DNA of 64,000 nucleotides. Source: Lachnoclostridium edouardi. Its GTDB lineage: Bacteria > Bacillota > Clostridia > Lachnospirales > Lachnospiraceae. The stretch lies in the NCBI RefSeq assembly GCF_900240245.1, contig NZ_OESQ01000001.1:577006-641005 (forward strand), read 5' to 3'. The notes under the pieces were generated by a model that was given only the letters and a program-made list of their open reading frames with translations, did no database searches and was not told where the DNA came from. The position numbers and the translations under genes were made by a program. Shown here one piece after another: positions 1 to 8,747 of the stretch (position 1 is the first letter of the stretch; every line of letters begins with the position of its first letter).

Positions 1-401
1 CCCTCCACAACGCCTTCCTGAATCAGGTGTTTCAGCTCCACATCAATATAATACTTATCAGCCAGGTTTCTGGCTGTAGTAACTCCTGACATTAAATCGT
101 CTTTTAAAGCGTTGATTGCTAAAGCTGTCAGCTTGCTTTCGCTGGATGTAGCCAGCATTTCCAGATGCTCCGGCAGTCTGGCGTCTAAGGTCACATGATT
201 GTGGCACTCTATAAGACCTGGCATTAAGGTTTTATCTCCCAGACAAATTTCCCTGCAGTTTTCAATATTCTTTTGCCTGTACTGGTCTTGTGGCAGAATT
301 TCTTCAATCAAACCGTCTTTTACCAAAACACATACATTTTCCTGCTGATCCAGATTCATTCCTACTAAAGCCTTTTCAGCCAGTAATGCAATATAGTCCA
401 T
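1..401 (-). CDS. Amidohydrolase family protein, N-terminal part (runs off the window)
   Basis: The first 133 codons of a metal-dependent amidohydrolase are present; the 3' part lies beyond position 1. The ATG at 401 follows a GGGGAGGAG ribosome site that overlaps the end of tctA, whose stop lies only 2 bases upstream, so the two are translationally linked. The visible sequence has a short N-terminal beta-sandwich followed by the metal-binding strand LMPGLIECHNHVTL, with the H-x-H-type ligands of the superfamily near residue 66. The sub-family resembles imidazolonepropionase / Xaa-Pro dipeptidase-like enzymes, but the catalytic core that would settle the substrate is missing. Its place at the end of a TTT transporter operon suggests that it hydrolyses the imported compound or a derivative; that is inference. 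Confidence 0.85.
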   Translation of the reverse strand, partial: MDYIALLAEKALVGMNLDQQENVCVLVKDGLIEEILPQDQYRQKNIENCREICLGDKTLMPGLIECHNHVTLDARLPEHLEMLATSSESKLTALAINALKDDLMSGVTTARNLADKYYIDVELKHLIQEGVVE

Positions 402-403
402 TT

Positions 404-1900
404 TTACTCCTCCCCTGCTTTTGCCTTTTTCTTTTTATCCATAGCTGCTTTTACAAATGGGAATGCAAAAGAAAATACAGTAAACAGCATTAATACAGTT
501 GTCAGCGGTCTCTGGAAAATTTCCAGAATTCTGCCTTCGTACATTGTGCTTGTCAAAGAAACTGCTTTTTCCAGCATCGGTCCCAGCAAAAGAGCCAGAG
601 CAATAGGGGAAGTAGGATAATCATTTCTCAGCATAATATAGCCGATTACCCCGGAGACAAACATAACAAATACGTCGAACATGGTTTTGTTAATAGAAAA
701 TGTTCCCACTACTGCAAGAACTACAATCACTGTAGCCAAAATTGCTTTTGGTATAAGCAGAATCATGCTTCCACATTTGCAGTAAGCAATACCTACAAAG
801 TACAGCAGCAAATTAATAATGGCAAAACCAATAATCAAGGTATATACAGTAGCCGCATTTTCAATAAACAAGTTTGGACCTGGCCTTACTCCGTGAATAA
901 TCATTGCGCCTAAGAAAATTGCCGCTGGCGCGCTGCCTGGGATTCCCAAAGTTAAAAGAGGAATTAAAGATCCGCCTGTTACTCCGTTATTCCCTGACTC
1001 AGCAGCCACAATTCCCTCTGCAGAGCCATTTCCAAATTCTTCTGGTTTTTTAGAGGCCTTTTTCGCCTCATTGTATGCCAGAAAAGCTGCAATATCAGGG
1101 CCTGCTGCAGGGATAATGCCTGTTATAATACCAATAATTGTGGACCGGAATGCATTTACAATATTTTTTGTAATATCAGTCATTCTCAGCTTCATAGAGC
1201 CTACTTTTCCCGTTTCCGCCATTTTTCCCAAAGGATCTTCTAACATCTTAAATACCTCTGGAAGGGAGAACAAACCGATTAGTACCGGCACCACCTGAAA
1301 ACCGCCGGCTAAAGCCGGGAATCCATATGTAAATCTGGGGAATCCCATAACAGGGTCCTGGCCGAAGGTGGCAATCAGCAGGCTGACTACCGCTACCAGG
1401 CAGCCCTTGTACAGGTTATCCTGGGAAAGCATAACTACTACGCTTAAACCAAAAATAGCTACAAATATCTGCTCCGGCGCTCCTACCATCATAGCAATCT
1501 TAGCTAACAACGGGGCGCACACTAAAAGAGCAATACTGCTGAAAAATCCGCCGAAGGCTGAAGCCAAAGTAACTAAATTTAACGCTCTTCCTGCCTCCCC
1601 CTTTTTCACTAAAGCCTTTCCTTCTAACGCTGTAGGAGCTGAGGCAGGAGTTCCTGGAATACCTACTAAAACTGCTGGAATAGAACCTCCGTAAACTCCG
1701 CCGCAGTATAAACCGCTAAGGAGAAGAAGGGCTGCTCCCGGCTCCATTGTATATGTAAAGGGAACAAAGATCGCAACTGCCATTGTGGCTGAAAAGCCTG
1801 GCAAAGCTCCGAAAAGCACTCCGATTACAAGGCCGCCCAGACAAATCAGCAGATTCATGGGCTGCATAACATTTGTAAATCCAAGTAATATATTTTCCAT
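404..1900 (-). CDS. tctA: Tripartite tricarboxylate transporter, large permease TctA
   Basis: A 498-residue, very hydrophobic protein with many membrane segments over its whole length, matching the usual size of TctA (about 500). It carries the duplicated family motifs, e.g. GALPGFSATMAVA near residue 30 and GIIPAAGPDIAAF near 260, with the GIPG/GIPGSAPAA loops between. It would form the translocation channel of a secondary, ion-driven uptake system that receives substrate from the binding protein TctC. It is the third gene of tctC-tctB-tctA, 18 bases after tctB, and overlaps the ribosome site of the following amidohydrolase. Substrate cannot be read from sequence: the family moves citrate and other carboxylates, but many members are uncharacterised. 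Confidence 0.95.
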   Translation of the reverse strand: MENILLGFTNVMQPMNLLICLGGLVIGVLFGALPGFSATMAVAIFVPFTYTMEPGAALLLLSGLYCGGVYGGSIPAVLVGIPGTPASAPTALEGKALVKKGEAGRALNLVTLASAFGGFFSSIALLVCAPLLAKIAMMVGAPEQIFVAIFGLSVVVMLSQDNLYKGCLVAVVSLLIATFGQDPVMGFPRFTYGFPALAGGFQVVPVLIGLFSLPEVFKMLEDPLGKMAETGKVGSMKLRMTDITKNIVNAFRSTIIGIITGIIPAAGPDIAAFLAYNEAKKASKKPEEFGNGSAEGIVAAESGNNGVTGGSLIPLLTLGIPGSAPAAIFLGAMIIHGVRPGPNLFIENAATVYTLIIGFAIINLLLYFVGIAYCKCGSMILLIPKAILATVIVVLAVVGTFSINKTMFDVFVMFVSGVIGYIMLRNDYPTSPIALALLLGPMLEKAVSLTSTMYEGRILEIFQRPLTTVLMLFTVFSFAFPFVKAAMDKKKKAKAGEE

Positions 1901-1918
1901 GACATAACCTCCTCTCTA

Positions 1919-2371
1919 TTACAGGGCAAATGTGATCCAAGTTCCTCTCGGCAGAATTACAGAGAGAAATCTTGTAAACACAAAGTATAAGAGCAGGGTC
2001 ATAATTAAAGATAAAGCAATCATTACTACTTTACTTTTCAGTTTCAAATAGATAAGAGAAACTATGGAAAATAAAAGTGTAGACAAAATGTACCCTATTT
2101 TATCCAGTAAAAACAAATAAGCTACAATTAAAACTGCATATGGCAGAATAATTTTTACCTGAGCTCCCACCTGGGTTTCCACAATCCCCGCCTTTTTCAC
2201 CTTTACAGCCTGAACTAGCAGCTGGATTCCAACCATAATATAGCTGGCTGTTAGTAAAATCGTTGGATACATTTTTGAATCGCTGGGGATAGCATCCATC
2301 TGCATGGTCAGGGAAAACAAAAAACCTAACAGTACGATTGAAATTATAATATCCGGGACATTCTTTTTCAT
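1919..2371 (-). CDS. tctB: Tripartite tricarboxylate transporter, small membrane subunit TctB
   Basis: About 150 residues with four predicted membrane segments, the normal architecture of TctB, the poorly conserved small subunit of TTT systems. I place the start at the ATG at 2371 (MKKNVPDI), because GGAG lies 8 bases upstream; a GTG three codons earlier would leave no ribosome-binding site. It sits between the binding protein tctC (35 bases upstream) and tctA (18 bases downstream), the standard gene order. Identification rests on size, topology and position, since TctB proteins share little sequence. Confidence 0.9.
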   Translation of the reverse strand: MKKNVPDIIISIVLLGFLFSLTMQMDAIPSDSKMYPTILLTASYIMVGIQLLVQAVKVKKAGIVETQVGAQVKIILPYAVLIVAYLFLLDKIGYILSTLLFSIVSLIYLKLKSKVVMIALSLIMTLLLYFVFTRFLSVILPRGTWITFAL

Positions 2372-2406
2372 ACCTACCACTCCTTTGTCCTCTGGGAAAA
2401 TTTTAA

Positions 2407-3447
2407 TTAGCCTTCCAGATTTGCGCCTTCAATATAAGCTTTTACGCTGTCGTGATTTTCATCATAGAAAACCTTAAAGTCATTTAAGCCCATAAATTCT
2501 ATTGTTAACCCTGCTTCTTTTGCTTTCTCCTGGAATTCTGGATCTGCGCACGCTTTTTCAAATGCATCAGAAATTTTCTGGAGAGCCTCGTCAGGTGTGC
2601 CTGCTGGGGCTACAAAACCTCTCCACATTGTAGAGGAAAATCCGTCTAAAGCTTCAATGCCAGACTCTGCCAATGTAGGAACATCTGGAGCCAGTTCATT
2701 TCTTTCACTGCTTGTAATTGCAATAGGAACTACGTTTCCTGCGTCAATCTGGGCTAAAGCTTCGCTGACAAAAGGAGTTGCCACTGTACAGTCTCCGCTG
2801 GCCACATCATTAATTGCCGCCGCTCCCCCTTCATATACAAGGCGTTTGTAATTTGTTCCTGTAGCCTCCTCAAACTCCATTTTCAGGAAATCCCAGTGTG
2901 TCCACGCTCCGCCGATTCCCCACAATGTTTTTCCGTCAGAGCCTGCGTCAATTAATCCCTGTACATCTGTAATACCAGACTTTTTGCTGGCTACAATAAT
3001 ATGAGGATCTGCTGTAAACTGACAAATAGGAGCAAAGGAATCTTTATTATAGCTTACGCCTTCAAATAATAAGTCGTCGTTAGAGTTAGTAGAAGCAAAA
3101 TATGCAAGAGTATATCCGTCTGGATTTGCTTTTGTCATCTGTGTCAGACCGATGGTTCCTCCGCCGCCTGTTACATTGTTAATTACAATGGACTGTCCCA
3201 GCTCTTTTTCTGCGTAAGAGCAAATAAGACGCGTAGCAATATCAGCTCCGCCGCCTGCGCCAAAAGGTACGATCATTTCAATGGTCTTGTTTGGAAATGA
3301 TCTGTCTGAGGGCGCCTGTGTGTCTGACTGGTTTCCTGCTGCCTGTGCATCTGCATTTGCGTTTGTTTCCCCACTGCCTCCAGAACATGCTGCCAAGCTT
3401 CCAGCCACCACTGCCGCTGCTGCTAATACCATCCATTTCTTTTTCAT
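2407..3447 (-). CDS. tctC: TTT-system solute-binding lipoprotein TctC
   Basis: A 346-residue extracytoplasmic binding protein. The N-terminus is a lipoprotein signal with lipobox LAAC around residues 18-21, followed by a Ser/Gly/Gln-rich linker of about 30 residues, so it would be tethered to the outer face of the membrane. The mature part starts with the family signature FPNKTIEMIVPFGAGGGADI near residue 51 and continues with the two-lobed Bug/TctC fold (GGGGTIGLTQM, GGAAAINDVASGD). It captures the substrate and delivers it to TctAB. It is the first gene of the operon; a GGGAGG site precedes the ATG by 9 bases. Confidence 0.95.
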   Translation of the reverse strand: MKKKWMVLAAAAVVAGSLAACSGGSGETNANADAQAAGNQSDTQAPSDRSFPNKTIEMIVPFGAGGGADIATRLICSYAEKELGQSIVINNVTGGGGTIGLTQMTKANPDGYTLAYFASTNSNDDLLFEGVSYNKDSFAPICQFTADPHIIVASKKSGITDVQGLIDAGSDGKTLWGIGGAWTHWDFLKMEFEEATGTNYKRLVYEGGAAAINDVASGDCTVATPFVSEALAQIDAGNVVPIAITSSERNELAPDVPTLAESGIEALDGFSSTMWRGFVAPAGTPDEALQKISDAFEKACADPEFQEKAKEAGLTIEFMGLNDFKVFYDENHDSVKAYIEGANLEG

Positions 3448-3799
3448 TTCTAATACCTCCCAATTTTTTTATTGATGATACACAAATAGAGAGCAATATT
3501 AATACCAAATATCATATTTTTTCACAAAAGATGATTTTTTTGTATAAAGCTAATAAAAAGAAATTGCCTTTTTATGCATATTGCCTATACCTTCAGAAAT
3601 TTTAGCAAAACTTTAACTTTTCCATATTTTTCCTTTTTATTGCATAATTGCTTTTTATTGTATTATATTTTATTTAATTGCATATATTTGCATTATTCCA
3701 ATATATCAAAGTATGTGCAGCAGCGCATACCGGCGCCTGAAGGCGGTTGCTTTGAGGGCGGTTGCTTTCGCAGCCATTTTCCTTAGGCGCGGAGTGATA
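3448..3799. other. AT-rich intergenic region upstream of tctC
   Basis: About 350 bases without a convincing gene. The part next to tctC is strongly AT-rich and should hold its promoter, but no clear pair of boxes stands out. Positions 3685-3698 hold a short TGCA-x6-TGCA inverted motif. Positions 3741-3771 contain an imperfect tandem repeat, GGCGGTTGCTTT twice, 15 bases apart. The small ORFs that cross it lack ribosome sites and are judged spurious. Confidence 0.5.
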
Positions 3800-3838
3800 A
3801 AAAAGCGCCTGAAAATACATTCGCATTTTCAGACGCCT
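3800..3838 (-). terminator. Intrinsic terminator of the phosphate symporter gene
   Basis: On the minus strand GGCGTCTGAAAAT and ATTTTCAGGCGC form a 12-13 base-pair stem with one mismatch and an 8-base loop, followed by TTTTTT. It lies 34 bases after the symporter stop codon. Confidence 0.9.
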
Positions 3839-3871
3839 TATATTACTATTTTGCTATGTCTATTTGATTTA

Positions 3872-5503
3872 TTATTTCACTGCAGCTATTTCCTGTGCAA
3901 TATTCAGCACATGGTCTCCGATTCTCTCAAAGTCTGTCAGCATTTCAGAATATAAAATACAAGCTTCCTCAGAGCAGACTCCCTGTTTCATTCTTTCAAT
4001 ATGAAGCTCTCTGTACTTTACAGTCATATCGTCGATTTTCTGCTCTAAAGCAGAGATCTTTGAAAGCCAGGTAACTGTCTCCAGTTTGGGCTCCTCCAAA
4101 TATGCAAATATTTCTCCGCATACCTGCTGCATTTCCTCAATTTCCTTTTTTGCTCCCTCAGAATATATAATTTGATTTTCACTTTTAATTTTCGTGTACC
4201 CGCTAATATTTACAGCGTGATCTCCGATTCTTTCAATATTGCCTAAAGCATTAAAATACGCGCTGATGGTTTCCGAGCTTTTTTCATTTGTCTCATAAAC
4301 CAGCATTTTAGATATAGAACAGCTGATTTCTTTATTGAGAAAGTCTATATATTCCTCTCTTTTTTCAACGTTTTCCATAATCTTAATATCACTGTCTAAA
4401 AAAGCCTGGAAGCTGTCGTGCACATTCTTTTTAGCCATATTCATCATTCTGAATACTTCCTGCTGCAGCTGTTCAATATAAATGGCTGAGTAACCAATAC
4501 CGCTTTCAGAAACTCCATTTACGCTTTTTAAATACCGCAGGGACATTCCCTCTTCCATGTCCTCTTCTCTGTCAGGAAGAATCTTTTCAGCCAAAGAGGC
4601 CAGATTTGTTCCCAGAGGCAGAAGCAGCAAGGTAGTAACAATATTAAATAAAGTATGCATATTAGCAATCTGGGCAGCCGGTCCATAGGGAGTAAAAGAC
4701 TCTACCAAAGACACTAAAGGCGTTACCATACAAATAATTGTAAACACAATGGTACCAATAATATTAAACATTAAATGGATCACTGTTGTTCTTTTGGCAT
4801 TGCGGCTGGTGCCGATTGAAGCCAAAACAGCTGTAATACATGTGCCGATATTCTGTCCGAAAAGCACGTAAACAGCGCTTGGCAGGCCGATAACTCCGCT
4901 TGTGGCCAATGCCTGTAAAATACCTACGGAAGCAGAGGATGACTGAATTACTGCCGTAAATAACGCGCCGGCTAAAATACCAATCAGAGGATTGGAGAAT
5001 TTTGTGATCAGATCAATAAAGGCCGGAAGCTCCCTGAGAGGCAGCATAGCCTCGCTCATCATTTCCATGCCAATAAAAAGAATTCCAAGTCCTGCCAAAA
5101 TCTCGCCAATATGCTGAGCCTTTTGGTTTTTCACAAAAGTAACCATGGCAACGCCGGCAAATGCAAACAAAGGGGCTATGGCTCCTACGTCTAAAGCAAT
5201 CAGCTGCCCTGTTATAGTAGTACCAATATTAGCGCCCATAATAATCCAAACTGCCTGGCGCAGATTCATCATTCCAGAGTTTACAAATCCTACTACCATA
5301 ACCGTGGTGGCTGAAGAGGACTGAATCACTGCTGTAATTCCTGCTCCTACAGCTACGCCCATAAACCGGTTTGCCGTCAGCTTTTCTAAAAGCTGTTTCA
5401 TCTTATTTCCCGCCGCGGCTTCCAGTCCCTGCCCCATCATCTGCATTCCGTAAAGGAACAGCGCCAAACCTCCAAGCAGGCCTAATATGTCTGTAATTTT
5501 CAT
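3872..5503 (-). CDS. Na+/phosphate symporter (PNaS family) with C-terminal PhoU-like domain
   Basis: A 543-residue membrane protein. The first 310 residues hold two inverted halves of the Na/Pi-cotransporter fold, each with the signature Q-S-S-S-A: AVIQSSSATTVM near residue 60 and AVIQSSSASVGI near 180. Residues from about 340 to the end are soluble and alpha-helical and match the PhoU-like domain often fused in bacterial NptA/YjbB proteins. The expected role is sodium-coupled movement of inorganic phosphate across the cytoplasmic membrane. The ATG at 5503 follows GGGGAGAA. The gene stands alone, with its own terminator and with a PhoP-box-like array just upstream, which supports a phosphate role. 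Confidence 0.93.
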   Translation of the reverse strand: MKITDILGLLGGLALFLYGMQMMGQGLEAAAGNKMKQLLEKLTANRFMGVAVGAGITAVIQSSSATTVMVVGFVNSGMMNLRQAVWIIMGANIGTTITGQLIALDVGAIAPLFAFAGVAMVTFVKNQKAQHIGEILAGLGILFIGMEMMSEAMLPLRELPAFIDLITKFSNPLIGILAGALFTAVIQSSSASVGILQALATSGVIGLPSAVYVLFGQNIGTCITAVLASIGTSRNAKRTTVIHLMFNIIGTIVFTIICMVTPLVSLVESFTPYGPAAQIANMHTLFNIVTTLLLLPLGTNLASLAEKILPDREEDMEEGMSLRYLKSVNGVSESGIGYSAIYIEQLQQEVFRMMNMAKKNVHDSFQAFLDSDIKIMENVEKREEYIDFLNKEISCSISKMLVYETNEKSSETISAYFNALGNIERIGDHAVNISGYTKIKSENQIIYSEGAKKEIEEMQQVCGEIFAYLEEPKLETVTWLSKISALEQKIDDMTVKYRELHIERMKQGVCSEEACILYSEMLTDFERIGDHVLNIAQEIAAVK

Positions 5504-5551
5504 ATTCTTTCTCCCCTAGTTTGTGTTAGCATCTTTTACATTGACGCCAAA

Positions 5552-5621
5552 ATTATATTAACATATTACAATTTCACCCTCAAGTTAATTTCACGTTAAC
5601 ACTATGTAAAATCTATGTAAA
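5552..5621 (-). promoter_or_regulatory. PhoP-box-like array and promoter of the phosphate symporter
   Basis: Read on the minus strand, four hexamers occur at an exact 11-base period: TTTACA, TTTACA, TTAACG and TTAACT (5621 down to 5583), each separated by 5 bases. This is the layout of Gram-positive PhoP boxes (direct TTAACA-like repeats, one per helical turn). A TATAAT box follows at 5557-5552, 49 bases before the start codon, with a poor -35 as expected for an activated promoter. Confidence 0.6.
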
Positions 5622-5623
5622 AT

Positions 5624-5730
5624 CACAACTTTACAATCCGCTGGAGCGCGAAACTATTTGTTACCTAAAGTTCGCCATAGCAAAGTTTGGGGTTCCCGGA
5701 GTTTTTATGAAACGAGGAATAAGTGAAATA
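5624..5730. other. Intergenic stretch without recognised gene
   Basis: Between the symporter promoter and the metQ terminator. No ORF with a ribosome site and no clear repeat was found. Confidence 0.4.
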
Positions 5731-5788
5731 AAAAAAGACTGCCGCTGAATCATCAGTTTCCCTTCTGATTTTCATTCAGCTGCAGTCT
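5730..5788 (-). terminator. Terminator of the metNIQ operon
   Basis: On the minus strand AGACTGC-x-GCTGAAT pairs with its mirror copy at 5736-5750, with an inner ATCAG/CTGAT stem, followed by a run of seven T. It lies 19 bases after the metQ stop. Confidence 0.9.
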
Positions 5789-5806
5789 CTTTGTAAATAA
5801 AAGTAT

Positions 5807-6715
5807 TTAGAACAGAGGCACTACTGCGCCCTGATACTGTTCTTCCATAAATGTTTTTATTTCATCACTTGTAAGGGCTTCCATAAGAGCTTTAATGGCC
5901 TCATCATTTTCTTTTCCCTCCTGCACTGCCACTACGTTTCCGTATGTAGTTGCGCCGATAGAGTCTGAATCCTCAATAGCCAATGCATCTTCCACAGATA
6001 ACCCGGCGTCAATGGCGTAGTTTCCGTTAATAACCGCAATATCTACACTGCTAAGAGAACGTGGAATCTGAGCTGCCTCTACCTCGTAAATATCTAACTT
6101 CTTCCCATTTTCTACAACATCATTTTTTGTAGCTTTAAGACCTGCGTCCTCTTTCAGCTTAATCAGCCCCTGAGCCTCTAAAAGTAAAAGAGCTCTGGCT
6201 TCGTTTGTAGCATCATTAGGAACCGCTACCTTAGCTCCCTCTGCTAACTCCTCCAGAGAAGCTGTTTTTCCTGCGTAAATTCCAAATGGCTCATAGTGAA
6301 TTGCCCCTGCAGAAACCAGCTTTGTGCCTCTCTCAGCGTTAAACTGCTCTAAGTATGGGCCGTGCTGGAAGTAATTGGCGTCTAAATCTCCTGCGTCTAA
6401 GGCCAGGTTTGGCTGTACATAATCTACATATTCCACAATCTGAAGATCATATCCTTTTTCCTTCATAAGCTCCTTAGCTGCTTCTAAAATTTCTGCATGA
6501 GGAGCAGGGCTTGCGCCTACTTTTACAGGTTTTAATTCCCCTGCTGCTTCTGTAGACTCTGCTGCTTCTGAGGTTTCTTCCTTGTCTGCTGTTTCTTTGC
6601 TTTCAGCTGCTGTTGTCTGCTGTGCAGAAGACTCCTCTGCTTTGTTTTGGCCGCAGGCTGTGAGAGCTGCTGTTGCAATTGCTGCCGCTGCAAGGATTGT
6701 CACAAATTTCTTCAT
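5807..6715 (-). CDS. metQ: Methionine-binding lipoprotein MetQ
   Basis: A 302-residue NlpA-family binding lipoprotein. It has a signal peptide with lipobox LTAC around residues 18-21, then an acidic Ser/Ala/Glu linker, and the family core beginning KVGASPAPHAEIL near residue 66. Other family motifs are VDYVQPNLALDAGDLDANYFQH and VPNDATNEARALLLLE. It binds methionine, or methionine derivatives, outside the cell and hands it to MetI-MetN. It is the last gene of metN-metI-metQ and ends just before a strong terminator. Binding preference within NlpA proteins varies (L-Met, D-Met, dipeptides), so the exact ligand is inferred from the operon. Confidence 0.95.
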   Translation of the reverse strand: MKKFVTILAAAAIATAALTACGQNKAEESSAQQTTAAESKETADKEETSEAAESTEAAGELKPVKVGASPAPHAEILEAAKELMKEKGYDLQIVEYVDYVQPNLALDAGDLDANYFQHGPYLEQFNAERGTKLVSAGAIHYEPFGIYAGKTASLEELAEGAKVAVPNDATNEARALLLLEAQGLIKLKEDAGLKATKNDVVENGKKLDIYEVEAAQIPRSLSSVDIAVINGNYAIDAGLSVEDALAIEDSDSIGATTYGNVVAVQEGKENDEAIKALMEALTSDEIKTFMEEQYQGAVVPLF

Positions 6716-6783
6716 AATTCTTTCCTCCTGTTAAATTGATTTATAATAAAACCTTTATGGTTCTACTACCTGAAATTTTATTG

Positions 6784-7449
6784 TCACCGAACTCTTTTGT
6801 CGCTGATTCTGGACGCCTTCATAAATGTTTCCTGGATAATCTGCACTACAATCACAAGAAGAATGACTGTTACTGCCATAGTGTCTATTTCATATCTGTA
6901 ATAGCCATAATTAATTGCAATGGCGCCTAAACCGCCGCCGCCTACAAAGCCTGCCATAGCAGAATATCCTAAAATTGTTGTTACTGAAATAGCCGCCCCT
7001 ACTAATAAAGAGGGCCTGGCTTCAGGAAGCAGCACCTTCCACACAATCTGACCTGTAGTAGCTCCCATAGACTTGGCTGCTTCAATTACTCCTGCATCCA
7101 CCTCTTTAAAAGAGGATTCCACCATTCTGGCAATATATGGAGCGGCGGCAAATACTAGGGGAGGGATGATAGCCTTAGAGCCAATTAACGTGCCTGCGAT
7201 TACTTCTGTTATAGGAATTACCATAATAAGCAGAATAATAAACGGAATAGATCTAAGCAGGTTAATAAACAGCCCCAGTATTTTCTGGAATACCGGCATA
7301 GGCTTTATTCCTCCCTTATCTGTAACTATTAAAATTATTCCCAGAGGAATTCCGATTAAATAAGCAATGGCAGATGAAACCAGGGTCATATATACTGTTT
7401 CCCAAATTCCCCTTGCCATCATTGAAATTGTTGTGGAATCAAAGGTCAT
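6784..7449 (-). CDS. metI: Methionine ABC transporter permease MetI
   Basis: A 221-residue inner-membrane permease with five to six membrane segments. It has the EAA loop motif (EAAKSMGATTGQIVWKVLLPEA, residues about 125-146) that docks to the ATPase, and the typical MetI C-terminal part with GLGAIAINYGYYRY. The start ATG at 7449 lies inside the last codons of metN, with AGGAGGTGA 7 bases upstream, so translation is coupled by an 11-base overlap. It forms the channel of the MetNIQ importer. Confidence 0.96.
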   Translation of the reverse strand: MTFDSTTISMMARGIWETVYMTLVSSAIAYLIGIPLGIILIVTDKGGIKPMPVFQKILGLFINLLRSIPFIILLIMVIPITEVIAGTLIGSKAIIPPLVFAAAPYIARMVESSFKEVDAGVIEAAKSMGATTGQIVWKVLLPEARPSLLVGAAISVTTILGYSAMAGFVGGGGLGAIAINYGYYRYEIDTMAVTVILLVIVVQIIQETFMKASRISDKRVR

Positions 7450-8467
7450 TTTCTGTCACCTCCTCAAAGGGTACTTTTGAGGCAGTCAGATAATTTATCA
7501 TCCTTCTGGCCTCTATTTCATCTTCAGACAGCTGGATAATCATTTGTCCCATTGCTGTTCCCTTAATGTCCTTTGTAGCTGCATACATAATGTTTACAGG
7601 AGATTTACAGGCCAGAATCATGTTGGCCAACACCGGCTCGTCGGAAGCTCTTCCGTCAAAAATAATACGGATCATTTTAGACTTTCCAAAGTCGCCGCTG
7701 TGAACAGTATCCCCCATAATCAGCTGCCTTCCAATATTGGATTTAGGCATTGAGAAAATCTTAGCCACAGATCCTACCTCTGCAATCTGGCTGTTGTCAA
7801 TAATAGCTACCCTGTCGCAAATAGCTTCAATTACCGTCATCTCATGGGTGATCACAATCACTGTTACTCCCATTTTTTTGTTAATTTCCTTCAGCAGATT
7901 TAAAATAGCCTTAGTTGTGTTAGGGTCCAGGGCGCTGGTGGCCTCGTCGCAGAGCAAAACCGCCGGGTTGGTAGCCAAAGCTCTTGCTATAGCCACTCTC
8001 TGCTTTTGCCCTCCTGAAAGCTGAGCCGGATAAGCCTTGGCCCTGTCTGTTAAACCTACTAACTCTAGCAGCTCCTCCGCTCTTTTTTTAGCCTGATCCT
8101 TAGGGGTTCCAATAAGCTCTAAAGGAAAACAAATATTTTGTATTACGTTTCTCTGAGCCAACAGGTTAAACTGCTGGAAAATCATGCCCATAGATCTTCT
8201 GGCTTTTCTGATTCCCCCTTCCCCCATCTTAGACATTGGCTGTCCCTGGAAAATCACATCCCCGCTGGTGGGAACCTCCAAATAATTAATACACCTTACT
8301 AAAGTACTTTTTCCCGCCCCGCTAAGGCCGATAATTCCAAAAATTTCTCCCTGCCAAATATCCAGATTAATATTATCCAGGGCCTTTACCGTCCCATTTG
8401 ACGTAATAAATTCTTTTCCCAGCTTCTCCAGCCGGATAATAGGACTGTCCTGCTTCCTCTCTTCCAT
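7439..8467 (-). CDS. metN: Methionine ABC transporter ATP-binding protein MetN
   Basis: A 342-residue ABC ATPase. Walker A GLSGAGKST is at residues 47-55, the signature LSGGQKQR near 145, and Walker B VLLCDEATSALD follows. From about residue 265 there is the C-terminal ACT-like NIL domain, which in characterised MetN proteins binds methionine and inhibits transport when the cell is replete. It is the first gene of the transporter operon; AAGGAGG precedes the ATG. Upstream lie a terminator hairpin and a Met-rich leader ORF, which suggest control by attenuation in addition to the protein-level feedback. Confidence 0.96.
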   Translation of the reverse strand: MEERKQDSPIIRLEKLGKEFITSNGTVKALDNINLDIWQGEIFGIIGLSGAGKSTLVRCINYLEVPTSGDVIFQGQPMSKMGEGGIRKARRSMGMIFQQFNLLAQRNVIQNICFPLELIGTPKDQAKKRAEELLELVGLTDRAKAYPAQLSGGQKQRVAIARALATNPAVLLCDEATSALDPNTTKAILNLLKEINKKMGVTVIVITHEMTVIEAICDRVAIIDNSQIAEVGSVAKIFSMPKSNIGRQLIMGDTVHSGDFGKSKMIRIIFDGRASDEPVLANMILACKSPVNIMYAATKDIKGTAMGQMIIQLSEDEIEARRMINYLTASKVPFEEVTENDL

Positions 8468-8484
8468 ATGCCCTCCTTATGTGA

Positions 8485-8524
8485 AATAAACAATAAAACA
8501 AGCCCACACATTATCTGCATGGGC
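8485..8524 (-). terminator. Terminator-like hairpin in the metN leader (candidate attenuator)
   Basis: On the minus strand GCCCATGCA pairs with TGTGTGGGC (9 pairs, two of them G-T) around loop GATAA, followed by a T-rich tail. It ends 18 bases before the metN start, between a promoter and the gene it precedes, so it can only make sense as a conditional terminator. A second small hairpin (GATGCC/GGCATC, 8556-8578) lies just upstream. Confidence 0.75.
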
Positions 8525-8606
8525 CTGCGAATATACTTTCACTCTTTTCAACCTGGATGCCCTCTTTAAAAAGGCATCTTCACAAAAACCATACATGAAC
8601 CTGCAT

Positions 8607-8699
8607 TTAATTTTTGACGCGCACAAACATACGGCACATGACTTTCATCATGCCGGTACACATCATCATGCAGTTGTTCATGGTTTTAGCTGCGAACAT
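8607..8699 (-). CDS. Met/Cys-rich leader peptide upstream of metNIQ (30 residues)
   Basis: This ORF is too short for usual gene calls. ATG at 8699 is preceded 8 bases upstream by a perfect AAGGAGG and lies about 40 bases after a consensus promoter. The 30-residue product contains nine methionines and three cysteines; the middle reads NNCMMMCTGMMKVMCRM, and the end VRVKN is basic. It has no signal peptide or known domain. The Met codons, the position before metN and the terminator hairpin between the two suggest a translated leader that senses charged tRNA-Met. This is inference from layout; a Met/Cys-rich metal-binding peptide is the main alternative. Confidence 0.7.
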   Translation of the reverse strand: MFAAKTMNNCMMMCTGMMKVMCRMFVRVKN

Positions 8700-8747
8700 A
8701 GGTCTTTCCTCCTTGAGTCATCTCAATCCTTATCTATGTTATGGTTG

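Noticed and set aside
290..493. Plus-strand ORF antisense to the amidohydrolase start
   Set aside because: No ribosome site, overlaps two well-supported genes.
3741..3771. Tandem GGCGGTTGCTTT as a control element
   Set aside because: Two imperfect copies next to a terminator, no link to a start codon.
8690..8726. Overlapping 11-codon ORF (ATG at 8722) before the Met-rich leader ORF
   Set aside because: No ribosome site before it; it contains the AAGGAGG of the leader itself.
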